A DNA stretch of 64,000 nt from Agrocybe praecox (Eukaryota; Basidiomycota; Agaricomycetes; Agaricales; Agrocybaceae). This document shows, one piece after another, positions 13,095 to 28,321 of the stretch; the stretch's first letter is position 1; each line of letters begins with the position of its first letter. The position numbers and the translations under genes are program-made. The notes under the pieces are model-generated. The model did no database searches. It worked only from the letters and a program-made list of their open reading frames with translations, and was not told the origin of the DNA. The stretch spans positions 2,395,618 through 2,459,617 of the forward strand of contig OZ024850.1 in the NCBI GenBank assembly GCA_964017145.1, written 5' to 3'.

Positions 13095-13832
13095 CTACTT
13101 GGTCCTCATAATTCTGAGGGTATGAGGTTTGTAAACGTAGTTCTCCGCATAGTTCTTGGGAGGTATTTTCTTGACAGTGGGTTGTTGCCTGGATGAACAT
13201 TAGTCTTAATGTAATTGAACACATTATATCTGAAACGTACACATAGTAATCCCATCCTTCGGTAGGAGTCAACATTAATATCCTGTTGAATTAATATAAC
13301 TTCTCACCTTGCTTTTCTGCGAAATGAGTTGCGTCTTCCTTGCTCTTGAAGGTCAACCGTGTACCCTGCATGTAATCCGCACTGATAGGTTATAGTCATA
13401 AACACGACTTGGATATAGTTAATAGCAGAGCTCACGAGCTAGCCCAGCCCATGAGTGGGTTTTCCCAGCGTCCTGATCCCGGAAGAGTGTCGAAGTCGAT
13501 GCGCCAACGTTCCGACTTGCCAGACCCGGACTGCATGGTGTTTCGTGTAGGTTGATAGATACGAACGCCACGGTGACGGAGTTGACCTAGTTAGCATGTA
13601 ATGAGCAAAACAACACAAGGGAACCAGACTTGAAGGACGTACTAGGGGCACCGCTGATTACATCGGCAACCAATACATCGCGAGTGGGCTGGACAGCAAT
13701 GTCTCCGGATTTCTCCTCGTTCTTGGTCGGCGTGGAGCCCGTGGTTAGGCTACGAGATATTTGGGCAGAAGCTGGGGAAACATATCCCTTCAATAGCGAC
13801 GCGGACGAGTTGCAAACTCGCAAAAGAGACAT
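13095..13832 (-). CDS. NADH:ubiquinone oxidoreductase subunit NDUFS4 (18 kDa, mitochondrial)
   Basis: Accessory subunit of mitochondrial complex I (ETC_C1_NDUFA4 family) that stabilises the electron-input arm. [19 protein letters not shown] is an amphipathic, Arg/Ser-rich presequence that fits matrix import. Conserved blocks follow across short exons: [20 protein letters not shown] (about 13520-13580), [20 protein letters not shown] with GWAS (about 13440-13500), [20 protein letters not shown] (about 13320-13380), then GWDYYVQ. The last exon is read in a frame different from the longest local open frame. It gives [20 protein letters not shown] and stops at 13095-13097. The gene is divergent from Rictor. 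The family is firm, with four or five small exons. Confidence 0.9.
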
Positions 13833-14156
13833 AGTGACGCGCTGAAGGAATTATTAGAGATAAAACACCTGACTCTGAGTCTCTGAGGAGGATAGATAAT
13901 TTGTTCGTGTTTGTTTCCGACGCTAACGCCTCCTAATTTGTGACGGGCCGAGAATCTGTTAATTCGCTATATGGTCATTGCAGTTCAGACCCACATCATC
14001 GATGTTCATGCACAAGTTGCGCTGGTATATCCTGCACATAACTTAGTGCCACTCCTACAACACTCCTGAAGATTTTTGTGCGTATATAACACACGAATTA
14101 CCAGCTTGGACCCTGTTCTTTCTATACGCCTCGCGGAGAACGACTCTTTCAGAGAG
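13833..14156. other. Divergent promoter region, NDUFS4 / Rictor
   Basis: 324 bp between the NDUFS4 and Rictor start codons. It contains an in-frame upstream ATG at 14076 that would add 27 residues to Rictor. Nothing else was recognised. Confidence 0.5.
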
Positions 14157-17100
14157 ATGCCTACACATCTAGTCATACCGTCAGCGAACTCTTCCCACTT
14201 AACTGGGTCGTCTGTCGCGACTCTTGTGGGAAGCAATGCAGAATCTAATTCTTTTTTCTCGGATCTGGATGGGAAGGAACCTTCTGAACAGGCATGTGGC
14301 AATACAGAATTTTCCTTATCCTGTTGTTGATATGACGTATAGCTGGAATTGTTAAACAACCAACTGGCTGTGGAAAATCGTATTAAAGAGGGCGCAGAAA
14401 ACTTGCTCAACGAGACCCTGAATGTAAGTCTCATTATCACTGTCCAGTGGCTTACCAGCTCTAACAATGTTACGCTTAGCATACCCAAAGATTACAAGTA
14501 GAATCTGAGTTGGAAATGGCGAATAACAAGATAGACGCGATTACTAAAAGGATAGAGTTGCGTGAGTTGCCATAGAACTGTCTTTCATCTGCACTAGCTA
14601 ACAGCACGGCAAGAGACTGCAAGATCTAGGTCGAAGGCTAATACGGCTGGAACTGTTGCCGCGAAGAGAAAGGTACGACCTGCCAACGGTTCGAGCGCGA
14701 GCATCAAAATTGGTGATGAGAAAGGCGAGTCTCGAATCTTGTACCAAATAACGACCAAACCTAATGTGGTTGAAGGTGGGGAAGACTTCAGGACAGCTCT
14801 TCAAAATGCCACCAGTTGCGTCCAAGATTTAGAATCCTTTGCTCGTTCAGAATCAATGTCACAGACAATGGCGACAGCCAAATCCAACAACCAATCATTA
14901 GGGGACCTGAATGTTCAAAGAATAGAAGCAATGAGGAAACTGATTGACATCCTTCGGCGTTCCATGCGCGTACGTTATGAGCTAAAATTTATTGAAGTTC
15001 TTCATGCGTGAGTGGTGTTTTACATTACTTAACAACCATATCATGTTTAAATGATCTTAGTGTACTGCCTTGCCTTGCAGACAAATGTTCCAAGCAATGT
15101 CGTGCCGCGGCATATCGAGTTATTCGACATTCTTTAGTGGACAAGGAAACGGTGAATACTCTTGGCGAAGCGTTGGATTGGTATATTGTCAAGTACAACG
15201 TCCCACACTTACATCTTTGCCCACTCTGATGAATTCTGTAGAGCACTTTTACGAGACAATAAACACGCAGTCGAGAAAGAGCAGGTCCTTAAACTCATTC
15301 GTGCAATTGTCGAAATTGGTACCGTCCGTCGCGACTCGGAAACAAAAAATGGTCCAGGGACAGTTCCGATATCTGAAGCAGTTATGCGTTCCGTTGTCGC
15401 TGTGGCAGAACATCCGGAAGATCCATTTCGTCTTATATGTATACAAACGCTCGCTGAAATTTGTAGGCGCCGGTTTCTTTTCCATTTTCAGTGTTTGTAT
15501 CTGACCACATAACAGTAATAATTGACATAGATCTCGCCGCAAGAACGGGTGTCATACGTTTCTTACTTCACGTGCTTGGTGAAGGGCCAACGGAAATTGC
15601 ACCTATCCTTGCCACCGTATTCCTGCACATTGTTGATTGCCCGCGGACCCGTGCTTATATACAAGTTGGAACGGATTTGGAGGCAAGTTACATCTACTCA
15701 TTTTATGGTGAAAATTAAGTTCTGGGTGTAGATGTCTATAACGGCCATCACGGACGCATATGGGAAAGGTGCTGATCATGCAGACCGCATGAGGGGGTGT
15801 GCAAAAGTTGTACAAATGATGCTTCGCACATGGAGTGGTATGAACTTTGTCTCTTAATCTGTCGTGTTTCTTTCTTACATGGCACAAGGGTTGATGTTTT
15901 TCTGCATGGACGATATGCGGGCCATACGCTCGTTGATAAATACACTTCGGATACCATCCCTTGATACTCGGGTGAGTGTTTTGACTTCCCATCTACTATC
16001 TTTAATACTCAACGAGAAGTGACAGGAAATTATTTTGGATATGTTTTTCGATCTCCTTAACATCAAGACGCCTGCATGGTACCAGACCTTTATTGACGGA
16101 AGACGGTTAACAAGTACGATCTAGACCGCTTTTGTGCCTTACAGAATACTGAAATCGCAACAGTGTACAGGAAGTCTCGTGATGCTCCTGAGAACCAAAC
16201 GGGCCTACCAGAATCTAGTGAAAAACCTCCTCAAACTCTCAAATTGACCGATCAGTATCTAGCCTTGCTAGTGGCCATCCTTACTAATGCTGGACTGTGC
16301 GAGGTGACCGATAAATAAAATTCTGCTAATGATTCACATGCTCACCTGCAACAGGCGCTTACTACAATGCTAGAAGAATCCACCATAGGGACCAATCTCA
16401 CTAGGAAGGCGACGCTATTGATGGCAGAAATTCTTGCCATGGCAAATCGCGTTTTACCCCTTTCCATCGCTGCCAAAATTCAGGTAAATTACACGGGCAA
16501 TACATATTGTCTAGTTTTCAGCAAGCTTACGTCCTTCTACTCAGGCCATACCTGAAGTCTTCTGTATGGCGACTGATTACCAAGACGGAGAAAACAGGAT
16601 AGTGGGAACAACAGCGTTGTCGGCCATCGATAGTTTCAATCGCAATAGGGCACGGTTGGAACCCCACAGTCCAGCAAAAGGTTTCCGCCAACGGTATGTG
16701 GTTTGATACCTGTGCTTGTAGATTGCATCGGAGAAACTTATGGTGAATTAGTGCCAATTCCGTCGAAGATGCTGTTCGACGCGGTCAAAGACAGGTTGAA
16801 CAAGTCAAGCTCAAAATGAGCATGCAGATGGACGACAGAACATTCCAATCATGTTTACTAGAAACCCAGGTTTGTTTCATGTTGCATCGCAATTTTGTTT
16901 GGTTATTCAATATAATATATCAGGTCATGACCACGAAGGATCACTCCAAATGGAATTTTGATATGTTGCAAGAACTCATTGAGGGTCCTCTACTAAATCC
17001 TAAACGAATGGAAGAAGCCATCAAAGTTTCAAGATTCGTAAGGAAATTGATGACATTTTTTCACCCTTTCAGTCATCGTTTTTCCGACATGAAAAGAACC

Positions 17101-19551
17101 AGGGTAGGAATTTTTTTTTGCACTCTGACCGTCATTTTCTAACTCTCAGCTAGGCAAACTCACGTTGGGTACGGCTAGGTTGCTCGCTTTTGACCACGTT
17201 AATGGCTAGCCCGGACGGCGTACGGTACCTTTCTACGGAGGACCAATTTCTAAGTCAAATAGTGAAGAGCTTTGCACAATTGGATCCCGTAAGCAGTCAT
17301 TTTCCGGTCTCGTTGCGTATCTCATGATAAAGATTGCAGTTCAATGGCATGCCCGATTCCGATCCTATTTTCTCCAAGAAACGGGTGGCAGAGACATTGA
17401 CATATGGCTATTTGGAAATGCTTGGTACTCTGAGCAAATTCAAGGATGGTATTGAGTACGCCCGTTTTCTAATCCTAAGGCATGGGATGAACTTACAAGC
17501 TGTGCTCCAGGCTGTTAGAAAAGTTCAAGGTTTTCACGGCTTTCTATCATTTAAGCGAGTTGCGGAGTAGAGAAGACCTGATTAAGGGCATTATCGAAAA
17601 TCTGGATTATAGCATGTGCGTGTCTATATGGTCCATTACAACAATATCTGGTTTAACTTTGTTTCAGTGACGGTCACCCTCGGATCGTATTATCGAAGGC
17701 GTTAACGTCTAGCTATAAGGTAAATCCACTTTTACGACATCACTATTTGTTATTCATCTCCGACCTGCAGCATGTTCGACTTTATGCAACAAGACATTTA
17801 GGCACACTTATTCGAGGATCTCCTACCGCCAATGCCTGGACATTACGTCTTCTCCTAACACAGTTATATGATCCAGCTCCTGAAGTATGTGAACTCGCCA
17901 TCGAATTTCTGGAAGAAGCTTGCGATTCGAAGGAAATTTTGCAACTGGTGGTTGAGATGCAGCCGACAATGGACCATTTGGGGGACATAGGGCATCGTCT
18001 TTTACTCAAGTAGGCTTTATATCTATCCAGGGCAAGACCAAGGCTTATTTTTACGTTCATTAGATTCATGTCGACCACCATGGGTTTTCGGTACCTTTAC
18101 GATGTTGGTTATATCGACAGGGAAATGGAATCGTGGTTCAATGTAAGATATGCCTACTCTCTCCATCTCTTTCTACTCCATCTGACCTCATGACTTATAG
18201 GAACGGAATATTGATTATGCCGTCGAGGTGGAGGTTTTCCTAAGCAAAGTCTTCAACTTCTCCAATGCTGGAGAAGACGATGACGATCTTCTGTATGCCG
18301 AATCCATTTTGCTGGATTACTATTACTTGCAACTGACGCCCTTATAGCGAATTCGACGGGACAGTACCAGCCCACTTTTACGGCGAGATGTCAAAGACCG
18401 AACTTGGCTGTCAGGTTTTACAGGAAAAGGGTCATTTCACCGAGTTTGCTCAGTTCATTCGTCAACATAGTCACGAAAGTGAAGATACTGAACTCATCTT
18501 GAAATTGAAAAGCATATTATGGGCAGTGGTGAGCATTTCAGTACCCCATGCCTTCACGATTAATAGATTGACATACACTCGAGGGTAACGTGGGTGCAAC
18601 CGAAGGAGGTCTTCATTTTTGCGAGGAGGAAGAAATCATACCCGCGATACTGGAAATAGCAGAAAACTCACCCATTCCATCTGTTCGAGGGTACGCAGTT
18701 AACAACCGAGCGATGCCACACCTTAACCTAATCTCATAATTATATAGGACGTGTTTCTTTGTCCTTGGGCTTATTTCATCGACATCACAAGGCGCTGAAA
18801 TCCTGGACGATTACAATTGGGAAGCAACGTTGTCACCTCTAGGAACGCCGACTGGTCTCTGCATCCCGGCTGACATTGAAAAATTCATTTCAGTAAGTCA
18901 GTATTCTAGGTTGTGAGGAATTGTCTCTCATGAATAAACTTTCCAGTTACCGCCATGGAATCCAACGTTGCCCCATAAACCTGAGTCGCGGTTGCTGCTA
19001 CCAACAACCGAACCAGAGATAGAGGCCATCACCGCAATCCAGAATCTGGCGAATACAGTGATTGCAAATGCGGCATCGCGGTCATTGGCAAGGTATGTTG
19101 TATTATATTAACAATGCAAGAACTTGCTGAATTCCTGTGTAGGATCAATGCTCGTCCAGAAACCAGGGGGATATTTTCGTCTCCAGATATGCTTTACAGA
19201 GCACTCCACATAATGTCGACCCAGCGATATCGACTTCCTGTCCGTCGATATATTGTCGAACTGTTCAATCAAGAGCTGAATCAAGATTTGGTTGGAGCAT
19301 TGAACGATGCTGCCAAGCGCCTGAAGCCTTCAGCATCATATAAGCCACCTCGAACAGATACGATTCGCATGAGTGTCTTTGGCCGATTAGGGAAATCGCG
19401 TCGACAGTCCGAGAGCGACGAATCAGATGAAGATAGCGGGCTTGATACACCACCTGCACAGACAAAACCGGTGGTGGAACAGCGCACGCTTAATCTACAG
19501 CCGTTGAAGAAGATTGTCGGATTCGCCGGTATAGATATGGACGAGAAGTGA
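14157..19551 (+). CDS. TORC2 subunit Rictor (Avo3/Ste16 family)
   Basis: Scaffold subunit that defines TOR complex 2, which controls actin, cell-wall and AGC-kinase signalling. About 20 exons. The N-terminus (MPTHLVIPSANSSHLTGSS) leads into a helical HR1-like segment, LELLNNQLAVENRIKEGAEN, followed by QVESELEMANNKIDAITKR. The Rictor N-terminal armadillo region starts near 14930 (IEAMRKLIDILRRSMRVRYE) and continues with VEKEQVLKLIRAIVEIGTV. The middle and C-terminal landmarks are YATRHLGTLIRGSPTANAW (17770-17830), LRLLLTQLYDPAPEVCELAI, MGFRYLYDVGYIDREMESW (18080-18140), LKLKSILWAVGNVGATEGGL (across an intron) and CFFVLGLISSTSQGAEIL (18750-18805). The C-terminus (19140-19551) has VRRYIVELFNQELNQDLV, then a Ser/Asp-rich tail. 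The start at 14157 was chosen because it follows the last upstream spacer; an in-frame ATG at 14076 is possible. The family call is firm. Confidence 0.9.
14292..14342 (+). other. Probable GC-AG intron in Rictor
   Basis: The first Rictor exon ends GAACAG and the next phase-0 exon starts CTGGAATTG. The only donor that keeps the frame is GCATGT, giving a 51-nt intron ending GTATAG with a branch-like TTGATATGAC. No GT donor in this stretch has a compatible phase. Confidence 0.55.
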
Positions 19552-20024
19552 CTGCCAGCTTCAAAATTTCCGGGTTTCTCGCACTTTGCGCTCCAAACGT
19601 TCAGGGTTTTTAATGCTTCGAGTGACTATCAGAACATTTGGATTCTTCTATATCGGACCCTTGCTGTTCAATCGTTTTCTATCGTTATATCTATTCGTAT
19701 ATCATGTAGTATTCGTGTGTATATTAACATTGGATGTATTACAAAGCAACGACTCACATACCCTTTTCCGGTCCAACATCAGCGCAACATCCATGAAATA
19801 GCATGTACGCTATATTTTATGTAAAACGCCAAACAGCAGCCTCGCAATTGTGTTCATCGTCGACGATGCTCATCGTGGTGAGAGGTTGGGTATTGATCAC
19901 GTGATTTTTAATTCGGGATTTGCCGCGAACTGTGTAGAGGTTTAAGGTTTAAGCCACCGCGAAATTGATGGCTTGCCCAGTAAGATCTAGAGAATAGCGA
20001 GCTCGACAACTTCAAGACTTCAAG
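19552..20024. other. Intergenic spacer upstream of ribosomal protein uL22
   Basis: 3' flank of Rictor followed by the promoter of the ribosomal protein gene. No further gene is visible; the open frame at 19586-19801 looks like chance. Confidence 0.5.
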
Positions 20025-20884
20025 ATGGGTAAGTGCTGACCGTCCTCAGAACGAATACAAATGAACCTTGAAACCCATATGAACAGTTCGTTACGCTGCC
20101 GCTGCGCTCGCAACCAACCCCGAAAAAAGTGAGGGCAAAATCCGCGACCGGAGAGAATAATTCGTTGACTGAACTGATTTCAGCCTCCCGCGCCCGCGGC
20201 GAGTACCTACGAACTCATTTCAAGAACATGCGCGAGGTCGCTGCTGCTCTTTCGGGTACGCAGAAATTTTGTCTTCCCTGAACGGCGCATATAAATATGG
20301 AAATTGGCATTTAGGACTCAAACTGTCGAAAGCCTACGCATATCTCGGTGATGTCAAGGATCACAAGCGAGTGATTCCTTTCCGGAGGTTCGCTGGTGGC
20401 GTTGGACGTGCAAGCCAGGCAAAGGAGTTCAAGGCTACCCAGGGTGCGTCATTATACTATCCATGCAGGATCTTACAATTAAATATCATTGCTCCCAGGT
20501 CGCTGGCCCGAGAAATCCGTCAAATTCATTACCCGCCTTTTGAAGAACGCCGAATCAAATGCTGACGCTAAAAACATCGATGTTGAAGACCTCATCATCA
20601 AGAACATCGTCGTCGAGCAGGCTCCTGTACGTCATTATTCACCTTTGTGGAGGTATCAATCTTTTTATTTCCGTCTAACATCAATGTAGAAAACCCGCCG
20701 CCGCACATACCGTGCCCACGGTCGCATCAACCCTTACCAGGGACACCCTTGCCACGTTGAGATCATCCTCAGCGCACCCGAAACCGAGGTCGAGAAGGCC
20801 ACAGACGCCCCAGCTTCCCTTTCTCTCGCCGGACTCAACAGGAGACAGGTTGCCAGGAGACGGATTGAGGCTGCTCGCGCTTGA
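20025..20884 (+). CDS. 60S ribosomal protein L17 (uL22)
   Basis: Large-subunit ribosomal protein lining the peptide exit tunnel. The first coding exon is only ATGG (20025-20028). The intron GTAAGTGC... joins it to TTCGTTACGCTGCC, giving [15 protein letters not shown]. Later exons read [80 protein letters not shown] and [20 protein letters not shown]. The last exon gives [20 protein letters not shown] and ends [14 protein letters not shown] at 20884. Length and all blocks match eukaryotic L17. A micro first exon carrying the start codon plus one base is common in fungal ribosomal protein genes and is consistent with intron-dependent expression. Confidence 0.97.
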
Positions 20885-21317
20885 TTCACTGTAGTTTAGA
20901 GGTGTGTTCTTCAGGGGCCGCGTATGCTATTATCCTTGTACCAGACGAGCAGCTATGATCACGCTATGCAGAGCCTATGACGAATATGTTCTTGAAGTTG
21001 AAATCGCCTTCTGAACAGTTTCATGTTCTATTGTCAAATAAATCGAAAAAAAGGATAATAAAGGAATCTACGCGTGAAATTCAGAGAAAAAACATCTCGG
21101 TTCCGTTGAAATAGTGGCCGACTGCACATATCAAACAATCACTCAATTCCTGCGCCAGTGTCCACCAAATCGTCTTGCAACTACATCGAATTTCACTCGC
21201 ACAATTTTCCATTCCCCGTTCAATTCTTTCCCGCTGAATTCCCAAGGCTCCCATTGCAAGGGGAAAAGAGTCATGATAGCGGGATTGGTTTTTTCGATGT
21301 CCTCACTGGTAAACGTA
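20885..21317. other. Convergent intergenic spacer (uL22 / RasGEF 3' flanks)
   Basis: AT-rich 3' flanks of two convergent genes. Short open frames at 21114-21359 show no recognisable family. Confidence 0.5.
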
Positions 21318-23593
21318 TTAGCCTTGGAAGATGTTGGTAATAAATCCTTTGTACCTTAATCTATGCAATTGTTCCAAGCCTTTGGGGTTTTCTGAGAACT
21401 CAGTTAGTTTTTGAGTCATCCATGTTTGAAAAGGGTCGTGTCGTTGAAACGGGAATGGGTTATGGGACCTTTCCATCGCTATAAAGGTAAAGCAACAAAT
21501 AAACTTGTGTACTTAAGTTTTTTAAAATGCAGCGGGGACTTACTTCGCATTGACTTTAAAATAATACGATAACTCTTCATGGATATTAGATCTAAGTCAT
21601 CTTTCTTCCCATGCCTTGTTTCATGTTGGATCGTTGCAAGAGATGATGTATAGATATCCCGGTTGAGAATGGCTGATAGAAACATGAGTTAGTAAATCTA
21701 GGAGCGTTCAAATGATTTAGCATGTCAACATACTTATAAGGGGAAGACTATTAGCGCCGGCATTCATTAGCATATGGCGATACCGAGCGTAATTGTCGGA
21801 GGGATTGAAGCAATTCTCAAGCTTGCGGTATTCAGCCTTATGCGACGCGCCGACAAGCTGTGATGTTTAAATGCTTGCATTAGTGATATAAAGTTATACG
21901 AACAGAGAAAAACTCTTACCAGCATTGTTTCTCTCATTCGAGTGACAGCCGAAAAGCCTACGCCGTTTGTTATTGAACATGAGCCGATGAAATTGTTTTC
22001 TCTCAAGCAAATCTATAAACAGAGAAAGGGTTCGACTTTAATCAACGTCTGCGCTTTTAGAAAAACGAAAATACTGCAACGTACCAAAGCAATATCAACC
22101 CAAAATTCAATTAATTGCACTCTTCTCTGACGATCTTCAGCACTTATAATGCTTTTGGACACCCAGAATGAGAGGGCATTAACAAAGGTGGCTAGTTTGT
22201 GGATTGCAAGAGCGCTTGGTAAGTGAGCATGTCTTGGGCTGGTTGACTTTTCTGCCTTTCTCCAGAAGGAGACGGCATCGTACGGTTGGATTTCCATGAA
22301 CATGTTGGACAACAAGAATGTAAGCTGTCTCGAAAATTCCAGTCTGCCAGCGGGAGAGTTAAATGCAATTAACTGAAAATCGAAAGATGAAGGGTGTTCT
22401 TTCGGGTACTCGAATTTTGTGGGTGGGCGTAGCTGCACCTGGAGAACCCTTCGCAACCTCCTGTAAGAGTTTCCACTGGAGATGCTATAAAGACCTGACA
22501 GACAGGCCATTTCTTCGTCTTTGTTCCTGAAGTTTACATGGGTTTGAAGTTCAGAAAGAAGATCACTGTACCAAGGAGGATACTTCGAACATTGAATGAT
22601 GAAGTTCTGTATACTGTGTAAAATCACTGCATCTTCTGGTCTCCAAAAATCTTGCAGCCAGGAGATTAAAATTTTGAGAACTCTGGCACGCATAAAGGAT
22701 ACATGTTCGTTGACGAGTCTACCTTCTGGATCCATTAACTCTACGCGTGTTAGGTTATGAAACCTTTGTCCAAGAGCCGACAGAAAGGCTGGCGCAGAGG
22801 AGAAGAAACGAAAGCAAGTCATAGCAGTGCTGAAGAGTTCTGGGTCCCGATGACGAGCGTTGGAGGTCAAGAGTACTACAATAGCGGACAAGGATATTGC
22901 CTTGATTTTCCCGTTCTCGTCAATGCTATATGTGACCTCTGCCCGTGGTATACTATATGGAAGGTGCTTGTCGTAGTAGACGCCGGACTGAGCCCCCCAA
23001 GCTAGCATACCTTCAGGAGGAGTAAAGTCAATGACGCTTGTCGTTGACATTGGAGACTTCAGCTCTGAGCCAGATATATCCATTGCCAGGTTAATGAGCT
23101 CGGTCCAGAGATCGTAAGCTGAATGTGCAGACATAAGAGCCTCTCGCATGAGACCTTCCTGTGTACACCCGCGAGCCGACCTTGTCACTAAGCCAGGGTC
23201 TAAAGATAGAGCAAGTCTCCGAGTTTGACGGGCAAGAGAGTGGTGGAGAAGGTTTGGCTTCTTGAAAAAAGCTTCTACTTGGACGAGTAGAATTTCGTAA
23301 GCCGCGCATAATTCACGCGCACTTTTGCAGAACTCTTCAAAATTGTTACGTCGATATGATAGCTGGAGTGAGTTGAAATGAGGAACTAGCATGGGGAAGT
23401 ACTTTGTCATTGGTAGGTATTTCGTAGTCTTCGCACGCTTGTTCTGATGATCCCTGGTCGGCGTTTCTGTGTCAGTTTCTAAAAGAGAGAGCTTGGACAT
23501 GGCAGATGCAGATATATCCATCACAGGCGTATAATAGGGTTGCAGGCGTATGCGTACGATACGTCGCCGTCTGAAAGCAGGAGGAGTAGTCAT
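21318..23593 (-). CDS. RasGEF-domain protein
   Basis: Guanine-nucleotide exchange factor-like protein. The first exon (22103-23593) encodes about 490 residues, beginning MTTPPAFRRRRIVRIRLQPY. It has a helical N-terminal region of unknown role (FPMLVPHFNSLQLSYRRNNF) and then a recognisable Cdc25/RasGEF catalytic start: FNSPAGRLEFSRQLTFLLSN, MFMEIQPYDAVSFWRK, HKLATFVNALSFWVSKSII and RRVQLIEFWVDIAL. Four short downstream exons continue the fold. ICLRENNFIGSCSITNGVGF is the helical-hairpin region that inserts into Ras in relatives. KAEYRKLENCFNPSDNYARY and then FLSAILNRDIYTSSL match the later RasGEF helices. The last exon ends LRYKGFITNIFQG at 21318. Catalytic hairpin residues diverge from Sos/Cdc25, so activity is uncertain. 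The gene is divergent from Rsp5 (375 bp). Confidence 0.8.
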
Positions 23594-23968
23594 AGCTGGT
23601 GCAAGTGCGAGGAGATACTAGATACCTGCTTTCTTATAAACTCCCGGTGCATTGATCGTGTAGATAGTGGCATGCGCATTATTTCCCGGCGCTGTGATCG
23701 TCGACGCTGGACAGTAAAGACAACGCGCAAAATTGAATTTGTACAGGTTGATGGTTTCCAGGAGAGAAAGCAGAGGTATGAGGGGAAGCTGTGCAAAGCG
23801 GCGAGAAGCACGTGGGTGAGTTGTACACGGAGAGTTTGTCACTTTCCAACAAGTTACATAGTCTTGACTGCTGCTTTCCTTCTTTACTCTGAAAATCCCA
23901 GGCTCTTTTCTCATTAGTCGACAAGGTCCTTGGTGCTCAGTGGATTTCCTCAATTTACATCAGCCCAG
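23594..23968. other. Divergent promoter region, RasGEF / Rsp5
   Basis: 375 bp between divergent starts. It contains overlapping short open frames on both strands that look accidental. Confidence 0.5.
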
Positions 23969-26908
<2,940 letters not shown>

Positions 26909-27588
26909 AGTGGACATTCTGCTGTGTTTCAGATCTATATCGACAGTCCTATTTTCTTTTCTCTCTCTCTCTCTCTTAAACTACGCCTCGTTTTGCCTTC
27001 CCTTTCCCTCATGGTAATCAATGATGCATGATGCCTTTTCTCCGTAATTTCACCTTTTTTCTTTCTCTCTTCTGCTTTTGTTCAGCTGTGGATCCGGATA
27101 TGTACATGATTTGATGCTATTCTTTTATCGTTTTCCCCATACGCTCATCTACTTCGGTATTCCTTCGTGTATTATTACTTGATTAATCCCCTAGTAATAA
27201 GCATTTATAACAGGGACTATGTCCACTTTTGGAGTGTGCGATAAGAAAAGATGCATTCGTCCCACTGCAGTACACAAAAAGCTACAAAAAGAGACTGCCT
27301 CCCGAAATTCCGTCCTTTTCCTTTTATTTCCTTATTTCATTCAGACAAGTGTGCACTCATTCAAATAATAAAATTCAAAAGTCTAAGTACGTCTCTTCGA
27401 AGGTAATTAAAAACTAATACGACCACTGAGCAGTATCTAAAAGTAAGTGAAGCTCGGCCAATTGTCCCATAAAAATCATAAAAAATGCTCTGATCATGAC
27501 AAGCTTGAGAAAGCGAAAGGTATAAAAAATGCTGCTCGTCAATCCTCTCAAAAAAGCGGTCCTTAACTACATAGCGAGTGAAAATCGC
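26909..27588. other. Convergent intergenic spacer with CT microsatellite
   Basis: 3' flanks of RSP5 and the first small secreted protein gene. A (CT)8 run sits at 26961-26976, followed by a pyrimidine-rich stretch to about 27085. No gene was recognised. Confidence 0.55.
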
Positions 27589-28321
27589 TTAGTAGGTGGT
27601 GATGGCTGATTGAGCAGCGCTGTATGCAGCGCCGACAGAGGCGGGAGAGGTTTCCGAGTTCCAGTTGGAGCCGCTGGGGACGACGTATTGGCTGCCAGCG
27701 TCAGATCCAGTGAAGCCCCAGTCGTCGGAGGAGAGGTCTCCAGAAGAGGAGACCATGTCACCGAAGTGGCTTGTAATGCCACTGTCATAGCCGACGGAGT
27801 GGTCTGAGCCAGAGGTGCGGCGGAGGTCGTCGCTGAAGAGTCCGAGACTCGAGTGGAACTGTTCGAAAACGACAGTCTGGGTCTCGACTTCGCAGACCTG
27901 CTCGGTGATGATCCTGAAGGAAGGGGTGATATGTAAGTATCATGGAATTTAATGACAGGATTTTAAGACCGACCTCTTGGCCATCTCCTGGATCACAAGG
28001 AGACGCTGTTGGACAATTTCGATGGATTCGCTGTGGCAAACGACTTCCTTCTCCTCTTTAACAACAGTGGTGTGCGAGATGGAGCCGACAAAGTTGTCAG
28101 AGCCATAGAAGTTATCAAAACCGTTGAAAGAGGAGATTCCTCCGTAGTTGTCGAAGGAGTAACCACGGGCAGCTGATGGTTAAAGATGGTATCAGAAAAC
28201 GGGCGCTAGAGAAATGATATTTATTTGACTTACCAAGTCTGTTGACTGCGGGGAGAGGGGTGGCAGAAACAGCTGCGACGAGAGCAGAGATGATGGCAAC
28301 TTTGGAGAGCGTGGCGAACAT
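27589..28321 (-). CDS. Small secreted protein, copy 1 of a tandem pair
   Basis: Not a named family that I recognise. The start at 28321 gives a signal peptide, MFATLSKVAIISALVAAVSA, then TPLPAVNRL. The next exon is Gly/Phe/Asn-rich (FNGFDNFYGSDNFVGS) and leads into a conserved amphipathic helix, VVCHSESIEIVQQRLLVIQE followed by MAKR. The last exon starts IITEQVCEVETQTVVFEQF and continues as a Ser/Asp/Gly-rich tail, QYVVPSGSNWNSETSASVG, ending SAITTY at 27589. Two cysteines (VVCHS and EQVCEVE) are shared with copy 2 and may pair. A putative 62-nt 5'-UTR intron (28355-28416) and a TATA box 262 bp upstream of the ATG match copy 2. Role unknown; a wall-associated or matrix protein is a guess from its composition. 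Confidence 0.8.
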
